Shown piece after piece: positions 7,749 to 15,209 of a DNA stretch of 56,412 bases; positions within the stretch are counted from its first letter, which is position 1, and the number at the start of each line of letters is the position of its first letter. Origin of the DNA: an uncultured Clostridia bacterium (GTDB taxonomy: Bacteria > Bacillota > Clostridia > Oscillospirales > Ruminococcaceae); the NCBI GenBank assembly GCA_947629905.1, contig CANRFM010000013.1:1-56412 (forward strand), in the 5' to 3' direction. Below the pieces are notes generated by a model. It saw nothing but the letters and a program-made list of their open reading frames with translations, did not search any database and was not told where the DNA came from. The position numbers and the translations under genes were made by a program.

Positions 7749-8602
7749 TTCTTCTTCCTCCGTTTGCCCAGTACGGTCAGCAGTACCGCAGCGCCTGCCG
7801 CTGCACCGATCACAGCCGCTTTCGGGATGGGTTTTCCGTCCGCTGTCATCGGGTCAGGGGGCACTTTCCCCTCGTCCGGTACTTCCGCACCCGTGAGCTT
7901 TAACGTGCCGTTCAGGAGCTGCATGGAAAGCGTATGCCACCCCTTGCGCATAGAGTCCAGTGAAAAGCAGGTCTCTCCGGCATGGCTGTTCTGTATCGTC
8001 ACGGATCCCGAATAGAGATTGCCGTCCAGATAGACAGCGATCTCTGCCTCTTCCGTTTCCCCGAGCAGAAACACGCCGCTGCCGTAAAACCGGAACACTG
8101 CCTTGCTGCCCGCTTCTCCCGTCCATTCCGTCATGGGAAAGGACAGTTTCCGGTGGCAGGCAGGGAGCAGCACCAAAGGTCCTGCATTCAGGTCGGCAAA
8201 GCAACAATCTTCCCCCGTAAGCCCGATACATCCCGACCGCATCAGCGGCTTGCCGTCCAGCTTGACCTGATAGAGCGACTGCCCGTCCACAGCGCAGAAC
8301 AGAAGCGTTCCCATTGCGCCGAGCGTCATGGTATGGGCTTTGCTTTCCGCCGGGAGCGTGCCGTCTGCAAGGATCTCTTCTTGATACGTCAATGCCCAGT
8401 ACCCGTCCCCCTGTAACCGCAGGCTCATGCTGCTTTCGGGTGTGTCTTTCAGGCAGCGGATATGGAGCTGTGCACAGCTTGCCGTGTGCGGGAGACTTAC
8501 CTGCACCGTTGCCCGGTAATTTGCCCAGAGTGCATTTCCTGCCAACGCCGGGAGTGTCGGTATTTCCGGAAGTGCAAACGGCAGTCCGTTTTCGTTATTC
8601 AT
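7745..8602 (-). CDS. Hypothetical beta-rich protein with C-terminal membrane tail
   Basis: 285 residues. No family was recognised with certainty. The body looks like one or two beta-sandwich domains (alternating strands such as VFRFYGSGVFLLGETEEAEI and WHTLSMQLLNGTLKLTGAE), a pattern reminiscent of carbohydrate-associated jelly-roll domains. The end is a single helix AVIGAAAGAAVLLTVLG followed by KRRKKK, a tail anchor or membrane-spanning tail. No N-terminal signal peptide is seen, so export is uncertain. The start ATG 8602 has a GAGGTG site that overlaps the stop codon of trmB; a TTG 12 bases upstream is less likely. Confidence 0.82.
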   Translation of the reverse strand: MNNENGLPFALPEIPTLPALAGNALWANYRATVQVSLPHTASCAQLHIRCLKDTPESSMSLRLQGDGYWALTYQEEILADGTLPAESKAHTMTLGAMGTLLFCAVDGQSLYQVKLDGKPLMRSGCIGLTGEDCCFADLNAGPLVLLPACHRKLSFPMTEWTGEAGSKAVFRFYGSGVFLLGETEEAEIAVYLDGNLYSGSVTIQNSHAGETCFSLDSMRKGWHTLSMQLLNGTLKLTGAEVPDEGKVPPDPMTADGKPIPKAAVIGAAAGAAVLLTVLGKRRKKK

Positions 8603-8610
8603 GGTACACC

Positions 8611-9267
8611 TCAATTTCTGACGGGCTCGGCGATCAGGAAATGAATTGCCTTGCCCTCATCCGTAAACATTTTTTCGTGTTCCGTCTCTAAATTGTCCGC
8701 AAACCCCGCACTATGCAGATCGTCCGTCCGGTACGTCACCCGGAATCCGTTGTCTGCGAGGTAGTCAAGCGTTTCCTCGAACAGCGGTGCATCGTCCGTC
8801 TTGAACCACAGATCCCCTTTCAGGAACGGCTTGTACTGGACAAGCTGCCGGGGGTGGGTAAGGCGGCGCTTCTTGTGTTTTCCCCTTGGCCACGGGTTGC
8901 AGAAATTGATGAAAATTCTGTCCACGCAGTCCTCTTCGCCAAATGCATCGGCAATGTAGGAAATGTTGAAGATCATCACCCGCACCTGTTCATCGGTCAG
9001 CTGGTGCGCCTGTAGGGCAGCTTCGATCTTGCGCTTGGCGAGGACGAGCATTTCGTTCTTGATGTCGACCGCAATGAAATTGACATCCTGCCATTTCAGG
9101 ATCGCCTGACTGGCAAAGCCGCCCTTGCCGCAGCCGAGTTCTAAGTAAATGGGCTTGCCGTTGCCGAAAACCGCATTCCACCGGTTGCGGTTGGCTTTCG
9201 GGTCGGCAATGAAGAAGGGGCAGGCTTCCAATTCGGGGCGAGCCCATGGTTTGGAACGGATACGCAT
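8611..9267 (-). CDS. trmB: tRNA (guanine-46-N7)-methyltransferase
   Basis: 218 residues, usual TrmB size. It methylates G46 in the variable loop of tRNAs using S-adenosylmethionine. Motifs: SAM-binding ELGCGKGGF, the TrmB motif INFCNPWPRGKHKKRRL (usually NFsDPWPK..H.KRRL), and the late segment LETEHEKMFTDEGKAIHFL. ATG 9267 follows GCAAGGAG; it lies 13 bases after the dCMP deaminase stop. The longer upstream frame would overlap that gene and was rejected. Confidence 0.97.
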   Translation of the reverse strand: MRIRSKPWARPELEACPFFIADPKANRNRWNAVFGNGKPIYLELGCGKGGFASQAILKWQDVNFIAVDIKNEMLVLAKRKIEAALQAHQLTDEQVRVMIFNISYIADAFGEEDCVDRIFINFCNPWPRGKHKKRRLTHPRQLVQYKPFLKGDLWFKTDDAPLFEETLDYLADNGFRVTYRTDDLHSAGFADNLETEHEKMFTDEGKAIHFLIAEPVRN

Positions 9268-9280
9268 ACAAACTCCTTGC

Positions 9281-9757
9281 TTACAGGGCAAGCGGAATCG
9301 TTTTTCCGCTGTGCTGATAGGCTTCACAGGTAACACCGGAGAGCTGGAACATCCGCTCCGATGCCTGAATGGCATCCGTCCCGGCGTATTTATTGTCCAG
9401 ATACACCACATGACGGATACCGCTCTGAATAATGGCTTTGGCGCACTCATTGCAGGGGAAGAGCGTCACATACAGCGTGCAGTCCCGCAGAGAAGTGCTG
9501 CTGTTGAGGATGGCATTCAGTTCGGCATGGCAGACGAAGGGGTATTTCGTATCGAGGAAAGCGCCCTCCCTTTCCCACGGCATTTCGTCATCGCTGCACC
9601 CGGTCGGCATACCGTTGTAGCCCACAGAGACGATCTTGCGCTCTGCATTGACGATACACGCACCGACCTGTGTATGATCGTCCTTGCTCCGCTGTGCGGA
9701 AAGCAGGGCGATCCCCATAAAGTAGGCATCCCAGCCGATGTATTCTGTTCGTTTCAT
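9281..9757 (-). CDS. dCMP deaminase family protein (ComEB-like)
   Basis: 158 residues. Zinc-dependent deaminase supplying dUMP from dCMP for thymidylate synthesis. Zinc and catalytic motifs: HAELNAI (His and proton-shuttling Glu) and PCNECAK (two Cys). The N-terminal DHTQVGACIV and GYNGMPTGC are typical of the dCMP/ComEB branch. ATG 9757 has a GGAGG site. First gene of a short operon with trmB and two uncharacterised genes. Confidence 0.95.
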   Translation of the reverse strand: MKRTEYIGWDAYFMGIALLSAQRSKDDHTQVGACIVNAERKIVSVGYNGMPTGCSDDEMPWEREGAFLDTKYPFVCHAELNAILNSSTSLRDCTLYVTLFPCNECAKAIIQSGIRHVVYLDNKYAGTDAIQASERMFQLSGVTCEAYQHSGKTIPLAL

Positions 9758-9776
9758 GATTTCCTCCGTATAGCAG

Positions 9777-9802
9777 TTCAGCCCGCACGGTGACGGGCTG
9801 AA
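9777..9802 (-). other. Hairpin between two minus-strand genes
   Basis: TTCAGCCCG and CGGGCTGAA form a perfect 9-pair stem 20 bases upstream of the dCMP deaminase start. The run of T residues expected of a terminator is missing on the minus strand, so it may be an intercistronic stem rather than a stop. Confidence 0.35.
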
Positions 9803-9808
9803 AATCGC

Positions 9809-10489
9809 TTAATTCTGGTGCATACTGTCCTTGAGCAGATCGTCCGCAGACGGGAAGGACGGCATCGGGGCAGGGGGCACATCTTCTGTCGGTGCTGCGG
9901 AGGCACTTTCAGCGGCATTGAGTTCATTCTGTGCATCCGCTTCGGCAGCCCGGAGCAGCTCTGCCAGATCATCTGAAACGGCAGGTGCTGTGTAATTGAG
10001 TGCTTCTTCAGCAGCACGGGCAGCTTCTTCTGCATGAGCAGCAGCTTCTGCCTCTGCCTGCGCTCTTGCAGCAGCTTCTGCTTCCGCCTGTGCCTTTGCG
10101 GCAGCTTCGGCTTCTGCCTGTGCCTTTGCGGCAGCTTCTGCCTCTGCCTGTGCTTTTGCAGCGGCTTCTGCTTCTGCCTGTGCCTGTGCAGCGGCTTCTT
10201 CATCTGCCTTGTTCTTCGCTTCCGGAGCCGGCGTTTCCTCCTCCCTGATCTCTGCATACATCTCTTCATCTGCCACAGCACCCTCGTTTTCAAGCTGCTT
10301 GACGGGGATACGTTTCAGCGGCGAGTATGTGAATTTCGGACAGGAAGAATTTTCCTCTGTCAGACCCTGCTTTTCGCAGAGGATCTTTCCGCCCTCACGG
10401 GTACGTTTCCCGTACTGACAGTAGGAACAGGAAGGTTCGATCTTCTTGTTGAAGTATTGTGTCTTTCTGAATAAACTGCTTAGATCCAT
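9809..10489 (-). CDS. Cys4-motif protein with Ala/Glu-rich helical repeats
   Basis: 226 residues, family unknown. The N-terminus MDLSSLFRKTQYFNKKIEPS is followed by a four-cysteine element (CSYCQYGKR..ILC..SSCPKF, residues ~22-53) that could bind zinc. The middle (~95-160) is a long charged helix built from about six copies of a 10-residue unit like EAEAAAKAQA, probably a single alpha-helix or coiled coil. The tail is acidic and Ala/Pro-rich. ATG 10489 has GAGGTG; the frame continues upstream to 10648, but that part overlaps the promoter and is not coding. The same Cys module at the N-terminus suggests a cytoplasmic scaffold or nucleic-acid-binding role; this is inference only. Confidence 0.82.
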   Translation of the reverse strand: MDLSSLFRKTQYFNKKIEPSCSYCQYGKRTREGGKILCEKQGLTEENSSCPKFTYSPLKRIPVKQLENEGAVADEEMYAEIREEETPAPEAKNKADEEAAAQAQAEAEAAAKAQAEAEAAAKAQAEAEAAAKAQAEAEAAARAQAEAEAAAHAEEAARAAEEALNYTAPAVSDDLAELLRAAEADAQNELNAAESASAAPTEDVPPAPMPSFPSADDLLKDSMHQN

Positions 10490-10522
10490 GACAATCACCT
10501 CATAAAAAATCAGTTTGATTTC

Positions 10523-10551
10523 ATTATAGCATATTTTCGCAAATTTGTCCA
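10523..10551 (-). promoter_or_regulatory. Promoter of the Cys4/Ala-Glu repeat gene
   Basis: On the minus strand TGGACA (10546-10551), 17 bases, TATAAT (10523-10528). It leaves a leader of about 27 bases before ATG 10489. Confidence 0.75.
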
Positions 10552-10667
10552 GTCTTTTTTGAAATTTTTTTGCCACAGGCACATATTTTTCAGAAGCCGC
10601 TCCTGCATCCTTTTCAAAAGTAAATGCATCTGCTGTGATTTTTTTCATACAATGTCATATAATGTCA

Positions 10668-10701
10668 TTGACTTGACCGGGATTATGTGCTATACTATAA
10701 T
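10668..10701 (+). promoter_or_regulatory. Two overlapping promoters for the pseudokinase operon
   Basis: TTGACT (10668-10673), 17 bases, TATACT (10691-10696), and, shifted by 5 bases, TTGACC (10673-10678), 17 bases, TATAAT (10696-10701). Both have perfect spacing. The starts would fall at about 10703 and 10708, which excludes the upstream in-frame ATG at 10704 as the gene start. Confidence 0.75.
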
Positions 10702-10769
10702 TATTGGACATTTTCAGGAACAGTGTTTCCGAAAAGGTCTACCAATGGGAAAGGTCACAGGAAAAAACA

Positions 10770-12434
10770 ATGGACGAACAATTGCAAATGCCGCTGCCGG
10801 AGGGCACGATCCTGCACGGAAGCTGGCGTGTCATTGCTGTTTTGACAGCAGAAGAGAACAGTTTCCTCTATCTGGGGGCAGACGAAGCGGACGGCAGCAC
10901 GGTCACGATACGGGAATACTGTCCCGCTTTCTGCACCCGTGAGGGAACGGCTGTCCTCTGCGATGAGGACGGTGCAGCAGGTGCGGACGGCAAGGCATTC
11001 CGGGAGGACGCAAGACAATTTCTGCGCAGCAGTGCCATTTACCGGGAACATATCCCCCTGCTGCTGCCGGAACTGGACAGCTTTTCTGAAAATAATACCA
11101 GCTACACCGTCAGCCGACCGCTGCCGGAGGGAAGGCTTTTTTCTGCCGTGCCGCAGATCACGGCTGCCTATGTGCAGAGTCTCGGCATCCGCCTGTGTGA
11201 ATGCCTTGCGGCACTGCATAAAGCAGGATACGGTGCTGTGATCCGGGAAGATGCCCTGCGTTTCGGGGAAAAGGGCAGCCTGTACCTCGTGCCGGACTGC
11301 CTGTACGAAAAGCCTGAACCGGCAGAAGATGTTCATATCCTGTCCGCCTTTCTGAAATCCCTCCTGCCGCCGGATGCAGAAGATACCCCGGCTGTGACCG
11401 TCCGGGAAGCTTTGCGCTTTTCCTATGCGGATGCCAATATTCTGCGCTCTGCCCTGATCGGCAATGCACCCCGGCGCACCCGGAAACCTGTCGGACTGTT
11501 GCTGCTGCCGCTGTGCGCTGTCTGCCTTGCAGCAAGTATTTTAAGCGTACAGCAGATCAAAAAAGCCAACGAGCCGCTTTCAGACGGGCTGGAAACGGGG
11601 CATATCACCCCGGAAGTCATTTCCGTGTGGCTGCCCCTTGCCGAAACAGCCGACGAAAAAACGACCGCTGCCATGTACGAACGCCTTGCCGCAGGCTTTG
11701 AACGGCAGAATCCGGGCTGCGGTGTCAATATCCGCATCTATGCGGACAATTCCTTTGAGGAAGCCCTGACCATGGACGGTATCGAACCGCCTGTCGTATA
11801 CATGGACACCCTTGCGCCCCCCGTACTGGAAAATGCGGCAGACCTGTCCTCCATGACAGAAGCCCTGAACGATGTCTATGCGGCAGATATGACGGCATTC
11901 GGGAATGTCATTCCGCTCGGGTGCAGTGTGCCCGTGCTGTACGGCAGTCTGCACCGGGATGACTTGCCGGAGGCTGTCACCCCCGACACTTTGCCGGACG
12001 GGATACTGTTTGACGAAAGTGCACAGGCATTTTTAGACGTATATGAACCGGATGCCAAGACCGAAGAAACTTTCCCAGCGGACAGCACGCTGCCCATATT
12101 AGGCAGTTCGGACTGTCTCTCCGTACTGTCTGCGGACAGTACCCGTGCCGGAGATGTCTGCCTCTGCCCCGTCACCGTAGACGGCAAAGTGCCGCTGCAA
12201 TATGAGCTGTACTGCACAGTCAATGCCAAATGCCCCCCGAACAGTCAGCGTGTGGGGATGCTCTGGCTGCAATATCTGCTGACGGAAGAAGCGCAGAATA
12301 TCCTGTTCGTGGAGCATTACGGCACACTGCCGCTGCACACATCGGCTTTACAGGCGGCGGAAGCGCTGCACTCGGAACTCGAACCGCTGAAAGAGGTCAC
12401 ATTCGACAGCACAGCCCTACAGACAAGGAGGTAG
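10770..12434 (+). CDS. Membrane pseudokinase fused to a solute-binding-like domain
   Basis: 554 residues. Residues ~1-235 follow the plan of a Ser/Thr kinase: GTILHGSWRVIAV in place of the glycine loop, TVTIREYCP where active relatives have IKEYxP (lysine replaced by Arg), and ALHKAGYGAVIREDALRF at the catalytic loop, without the HRD Asp or metal-binding Asn. Catalysis therefore looks lost. One membrane helix (~240-262, LLLLPLCAVCLAASILSV) leads to an outside domain (~270-554) that begins VISVWLPLAETADEKTTAAM and resembles extracellular solute-binding proteins of ABC systems. The fusion suggests a sensor that passes an outside ligand signal to the cytoplasm (inference). The next gene, another pseudokinase, starts 3 bases after its stop. 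The start at 10770 has only a weak AGGAA site. Confidence 0.82.
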   Translation: MDEQLQMPLPEGTILHGSWRVIAVLTAEENSFLYLGADEADGSTVTIREYCPAFCTREGTAVLCDEDGAAGADGKAFREDARQFLRSSAIYREHIPLLLPELDSFSENNTSYTVSRPLPEGRLFSAVPQITAAYVQSLGIRLCECLAALHKAGYGAVIREDALRFGEKGSLYLVPDCLYEKPEPAEDVHILSAFLKSLLPPDAEDTPAVTVREALRFSYADANILRSALIGNAPRRTRKPVGLLLLPLCAVCLAASILSVQQIKKANEPLSDGLETGHITPEVISVWLPLAETADEKTTAAMYERLAAGFERQNPGCGVNIRIYADNSFEEALTMDGIEPPVVYMDTLAPPVLENAADLSSMTEALNDVYAADMTAFGNVIPLGCSVPVLYGSLHRDDLPEAVTPDTLPDGILFDESAQAFLDVYEPDAKTEETFPADSTLPILGSSDCLSVLSADSTRAGDVCLCPVTVDGKVPLQYELYCTVNAKCPPNSQRVGMLWLQYLLTEEAQNILFVEHYGTLPLHTSALQAAEALHSELEPLKEVTFDSTALQTRR

Positions 12435-12437
12435 GCA

Positions 12438-14483
12438 ATGCACTGGTATACAGAATCAGCGGCGCAATTGCCCGCCGCTGTCACACAGGCAATGTGCCGC
12501 CCCGGTACGCAAGCCGGCGGTTACACGATACAAGAAGTGCTGTACGTCAGCGGTTCGGAGCTGTACTACCGGGCAGCAGGGGCAGACGGAGAAGTCCTGC
12601 TGAGTGAAATGCTCCCCCTGCGCTGGTGCTATGCAGAAGAGGGCAGCTTTGTCCCCTATCATGCACAGGCGGAACTGCAATGGAATGCTGCCCGTGCTGC
12701 CGCTGCGGCAAGGCTCGATATGCTGCGGTCTTTGCCCGAAGAAGCGGCACTCCCGGAGATCTCCGATGTCTTTGAGGAGAAAGGTACACTATGGTACACC
12801 ATGCCCTTGCAGGCTGCGGCATCGCTGCGCTCGGTCATGGACAGCGGAACGCTTTCCCCGGAAGGATCCCTCGGACTCCTGCTGCCCGTACTGGATACGC
12901 TTGCCGGGCTGCACGGGCAGGGCATCACGCACGGCGCACTGACTGCCGGCGCAATTCGTTTGACGGAAAACGGCTGTGTTCTGCGAGACTGGCTCGGCTA
13001 TACGGAAGAAGCCACAGCAGATGTGTGCGCCGTCAGTCAGCTGCTTTACGAAATGATGACGGGTGAGACTGTCTACCGTGACAAGGCTGCCGCCAAACTC
13101 CCTGCCGGGGTACGCAATGCCCTGTACAACGGCATTCACGACCCGGAAATGCACATCGACACCCTCTGGGAACAGCTTCACACCGCAAGACCTGCCCGCC
13201 GGGTGCAGCAGATACGGAAAGCGGCTGCCCTGCTGCCGTGGATGGCTGTACTGTTCTGCGTGGTATGTTTGGCAGTGCCGGTTCTCTACCGGACGCACTG
13301 CGAAAACCGCCCTGCCGAGGAAAAAAAGCGCCTGCCGGACGTGGCATATGCGCTTTCAGAGGGGGAAATGCAGCTGCCGGAACTGCTGAACCTGCCGCAG
13401 GAGGAAGCTGCCGCTTTACTCGAAGAGATGGGACTGGAAATGATCCTCGCCTCCCGCACGGACAACCCGACCGTCCCGGAAAATGCCGTGGCATCGCAGC
13501 AGCCCTCTGCCGGATCGATCGTCCGGGCAGGCGATACGGTCATGCTCGGCATCAGTGACGGGTGGACGAATTATGTGCCGGATGTGTGCGATCTGCTGCT
13601 TGCCGATGCACAGAAAAAGCTCGAAGATTTAGGTTTTGTGGTCGAATATGAGGAAGTCTCCAGTATCGGGGATGCGCCCGGCACAGTCATTGCGCAGGAC
13701 GTTGACCCGGAAACGCTGCTCGAACGGGACAGCACGATCCGCCTGACTGTTTCACTCGGACGGGAAGATCTGGACGTCAACAAGCTCGAAAAAGTCGGCA
13801 ATTACGTGGGTATGCAGTTTGAGGAGGCGAAGGCACAGCTTTCGGAAATTTTCCTCTACGCCCTGCAAATCGAAACCGTCTACGACCCGGAAGTGGCAGC
13901 CGGTGTCATCATTGAACAGGACATTGCCGAGGGTGAAAGCGTTCCGCAGGGAACGACCATTCAGATGAAAGTCAGCCTTGGCGTGCAGATGACACGTGTG
14001 CCCGGTGTCAAGCTGATGGGCGCAGGAACGGCAAGAAACTTGCTCGAATCAGCCGGCTTAAAGTGCGTGCTCTGCTACGTGTCCAACGGGGACTATGTCA
14101 TGGACTGTGTGCTGTCGCAGAATGTGGCAGCCAATTCACTGGTTGCTGTGGGTACAGAAGTCTGGCTGACGGTCAGCATCGGCACAGCGAGTCAGGTCAT
14201 CAGCACCGGCGGCTGGTCCGGTGCGCCCCTGCCAACGTTTGAGGGGACAACGGATACCTCTGAACCGGGTGAGGAGACTCTGCCCCCGGAGGAAATTCCG
14301 CCGATCACAGACCCTGCCGAACCGGATATTCCGGGAATCCCGGACGAACCGACTACGCCCTATATCCCGCCGGCTACCAATCCGCCGCCGCTGACCGATC
14401 CGCCTGCGCCGCCGGATCTGCCTGACGTTCCCGATGTGCCGGACGTTCCCGACCTCGAACCGCCGCCGATGCCAGTCCAATAG
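12438..14483 (+). CDS. PASTA-domain membrane pseudokinase
   Basis: 681 residues. Order: kinase-like domain (~1-255), membrane helix (~264-284), four PASTA-like repeats (~313-580), and a Pro/Asp-rich tail (~600-681). PASTA domains in PrkC/Stk1 kinases bind peptidoglycan fragments or lipid II. Here the catalytic loop is GITHGALTAGAI instead of HRDLKPEN, so the catalytic Asp, Lys and Asn are all missing, and the DFG site reads RDWLGY. It is a pseudokinase on sequence grounds. The start has AAGGAGGT overlapping the stop of the preceding gene, so the two are coupled and may form a complex at the cell wall (inference). No partner PP2C phosphatase lies nearby. Confidence 0.88.
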   Translation: MHWYTESAAQLPAAVTQAMCRPGTQAGGYTIQEVLYVSGSELYYRAAGADGEVLLSEMLPLRWCYAEEGSFVPYHAQAELQWNAARAAAAARLDMLRSLPEEAALPEISDVFEEKGTLWYTMPLQAAASLRSVMDSGTLSPEGSLGLLLPVLDTLAGLHGQGITHGALTAGAIRLTENGCVLRDWLGYTEEATADVCAVSQLLYEMMTGETVYRDKAAAKLPAGVRNALYNGIHDPEMHIDTLWEQLHTARPARRVQQIRKAAALLPWMAVLFCVVCLAVPVLYRTHCENRPAEEKKRLPDVAYALSEGEMQLPELLNLPQEEAAALLEEMGLEMILASRTDNPTVPENAVASQQPSAGSIVRAGDTVMLGISDGWTNYVPDVCDLLLADAQKKLEDLGFVVEYEEVSSIGDAPGTVIAQDVDPETLLERDSTIRLTVSLGREDLDVNKLEKVGNYVGMQFEEAKAQLSEIFLYALQIETVYDPEVAAGVIIEQDIAEGESVPQGTTIQMKVSLGVQMTRVPGVKLMGAGTARNLLESAGLKCVLCYVSNGDYVMDCVLSQNVAANSLVAVGTEVWLTVSIGTASQVISTGGWSGAPLPTFEGTTDTSEPGEETLPPEEIPPITDPAEPDIPGIPDEPTTPYIPPATNPPPLTDPPAPPDLPDVPDVPDVPDLEPPPMPVQ

Positions 14484-14570
14484 GCAGCGAGGCGCTGTAC
14501 CGATTTGCCTCCCAATGCACCTTGCGGCGCAAAGGGCAGCGAGGCGCTGCACCCGTTTTTGACCCCTCTG
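14483..14570 (+). repeat. Extragenic palindromic repeat, two copies
   Basis: Copy A (14483-14534) begins GGCAGCGAGGCGCTG and contains TTTGCCTCCCAATGC and GCAAAGG; copy B (14535-14570) begins with the same hairpin GCAGCG AGG CGCTGC. A third copy lies at 48539-48592. The rest of the gap holds GTCACTTCGTGAC, another small palindrome, and then the terminator. Confidence 0.7.
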
Positions 14571-14645
14571 TCACTTCGTGACATCTCCCCTTACAGGGAA
14601 GACTGTGCAGCCTTGCACGGTTGATCGTATAATTTAGATCGATCA

Positions 14646-14675
14646 AGGGGGTGAATCAAATTCACCCTCCTTTTT
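14646..14675 (+). terminator. Terminator after the pseudokinase operon
   Basis: GGGTGAAT, loop CAA, ATTCACCC, then TCCTTTTT. Near-perfect stem and T run, about 160 bases after the operon's last stop. Confidence 0.85.
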
Positions 14676-14730
14676 CGTCCGCTGTATATTCTTCCAAAAC
14701 ACGTCCATACTATAGGCGGAGGTGATGGAT

Positions 14731-14904
14731 ATGACATCCAAAGAATTGCAGTACGTGGAAGATGCGCTCGGACATGAGCAGTTTTTCCAGAGCAAATGCA
14801 ACGAGACCATGAGCCAGTTACAGGACGAAAGTCTGCGCAGCTGTGTGCAGCAAATGGCACAGAAGCACCAGCAGATCTTCACAAGCCTGTACGGACTGCT
14901 GTAA
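14731..14904 (+). CDS. Small CotF-like spore coat protein
   Basis: 57 residues beginning MTSKELQYVEDALGHEQFF. It is all helical, with the look of half of the two-helix/ferritin-like unit found in CotF coat proteins. Paired with the next gene 12 bases downstream, which is clearly of that family. GGAGG at 14718-14722 is 8 bases from ATG 14731; the GTG (14722) and ATG (14725) upstream are too close to the site. Likely a structural protein of the spore or a spore-like surface. Confidence 0.72.
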   Translation: MTSKELQYVEDALGHEQFFQSKCNETMSQLQDESLRSCVQQMAQKHQQIFTSLYGLL

Positions 14905-14916
14905 GGAGGGAAACAC

Positions 14917-15165
14917 ATGAACGACCAGAATCTGATGGAAAACCTGCTGCTTGTGGAGAAAGGTGTCTGCGACCTGTATCTGCATGGCACGATCGAAGCA
15001 AGCACACCGGATGTGCAGCAGTCCTTCAAGACTGCCCTGAATGAGTCGCTCGGTATGCAGGGGCGCATCTACTCGGAGATGTCCTCAAAGGGATGGTATA
15101 CCGCCGACAACGCAGAACAGACCAAACTGCAGCAAGTAAGGCAGAAATTCCAGACTGCCGGCTGA
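14917..15165 (+). CDS. CotF-family spore coat protein
   Basis: 82 residues. MENLLLVEKGVCDLYLHGTI, then MQGRIYSEMSSKGWYTADNA, matches the clostridial short form of the spore coat protein F family (helix pair ending in a GWY segment). It follows its small partner with a strong AAGGAGGG site that overlaps that gene's stop. Coat F proteins are structural parts of the outer coat. The presence of this family argues that the organism can, or once could, form endospores. The pair is closed by the hairpin at 15172-15200. Confidence 0.87.
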   Translation: MNDQNLMENLLLVEKGVCDLYLHGTIEASTPDVQQSFKTALNESLGMQGRIYSEMSSKGWYTADNAEQTKLQQVRQKFQTAG

Positions 15166-15171
15166 AACAGA

Positions 15172-15200
15172 AAACCCCTTGCCGGAAAAGCAAGGGGTTT
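15172..15200. terminator. Bidirectional terminator between coat genes and hydrogenase operon
   Basis: AAACCCCTTGC and GCAAGGGGTTT, an 11-pair perfect stem with a 7-base loop and T-rich flanks on both sides, between convergent genes. Confidence 0.88.
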
Positions 15201-15209
15201 CGTTTTCTC

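Noticed and set aside
9777-9802. Terminator between the Cys4 gene and the dCMP deaminase gene
   Set aside because: The stem is perfect but the T run is absent on the minus strand; kept only as a hairpin.
14690-14720. SigmaE/K-like promoter (GTATATT, 15 bases, CATACTAT) before the CotF pair
   Set aside because: The implied start would fall in or after the ribosome site at 14718-14722, so it cannot be the working promoter as drawn; only the general likelihood of sporulation control remains.
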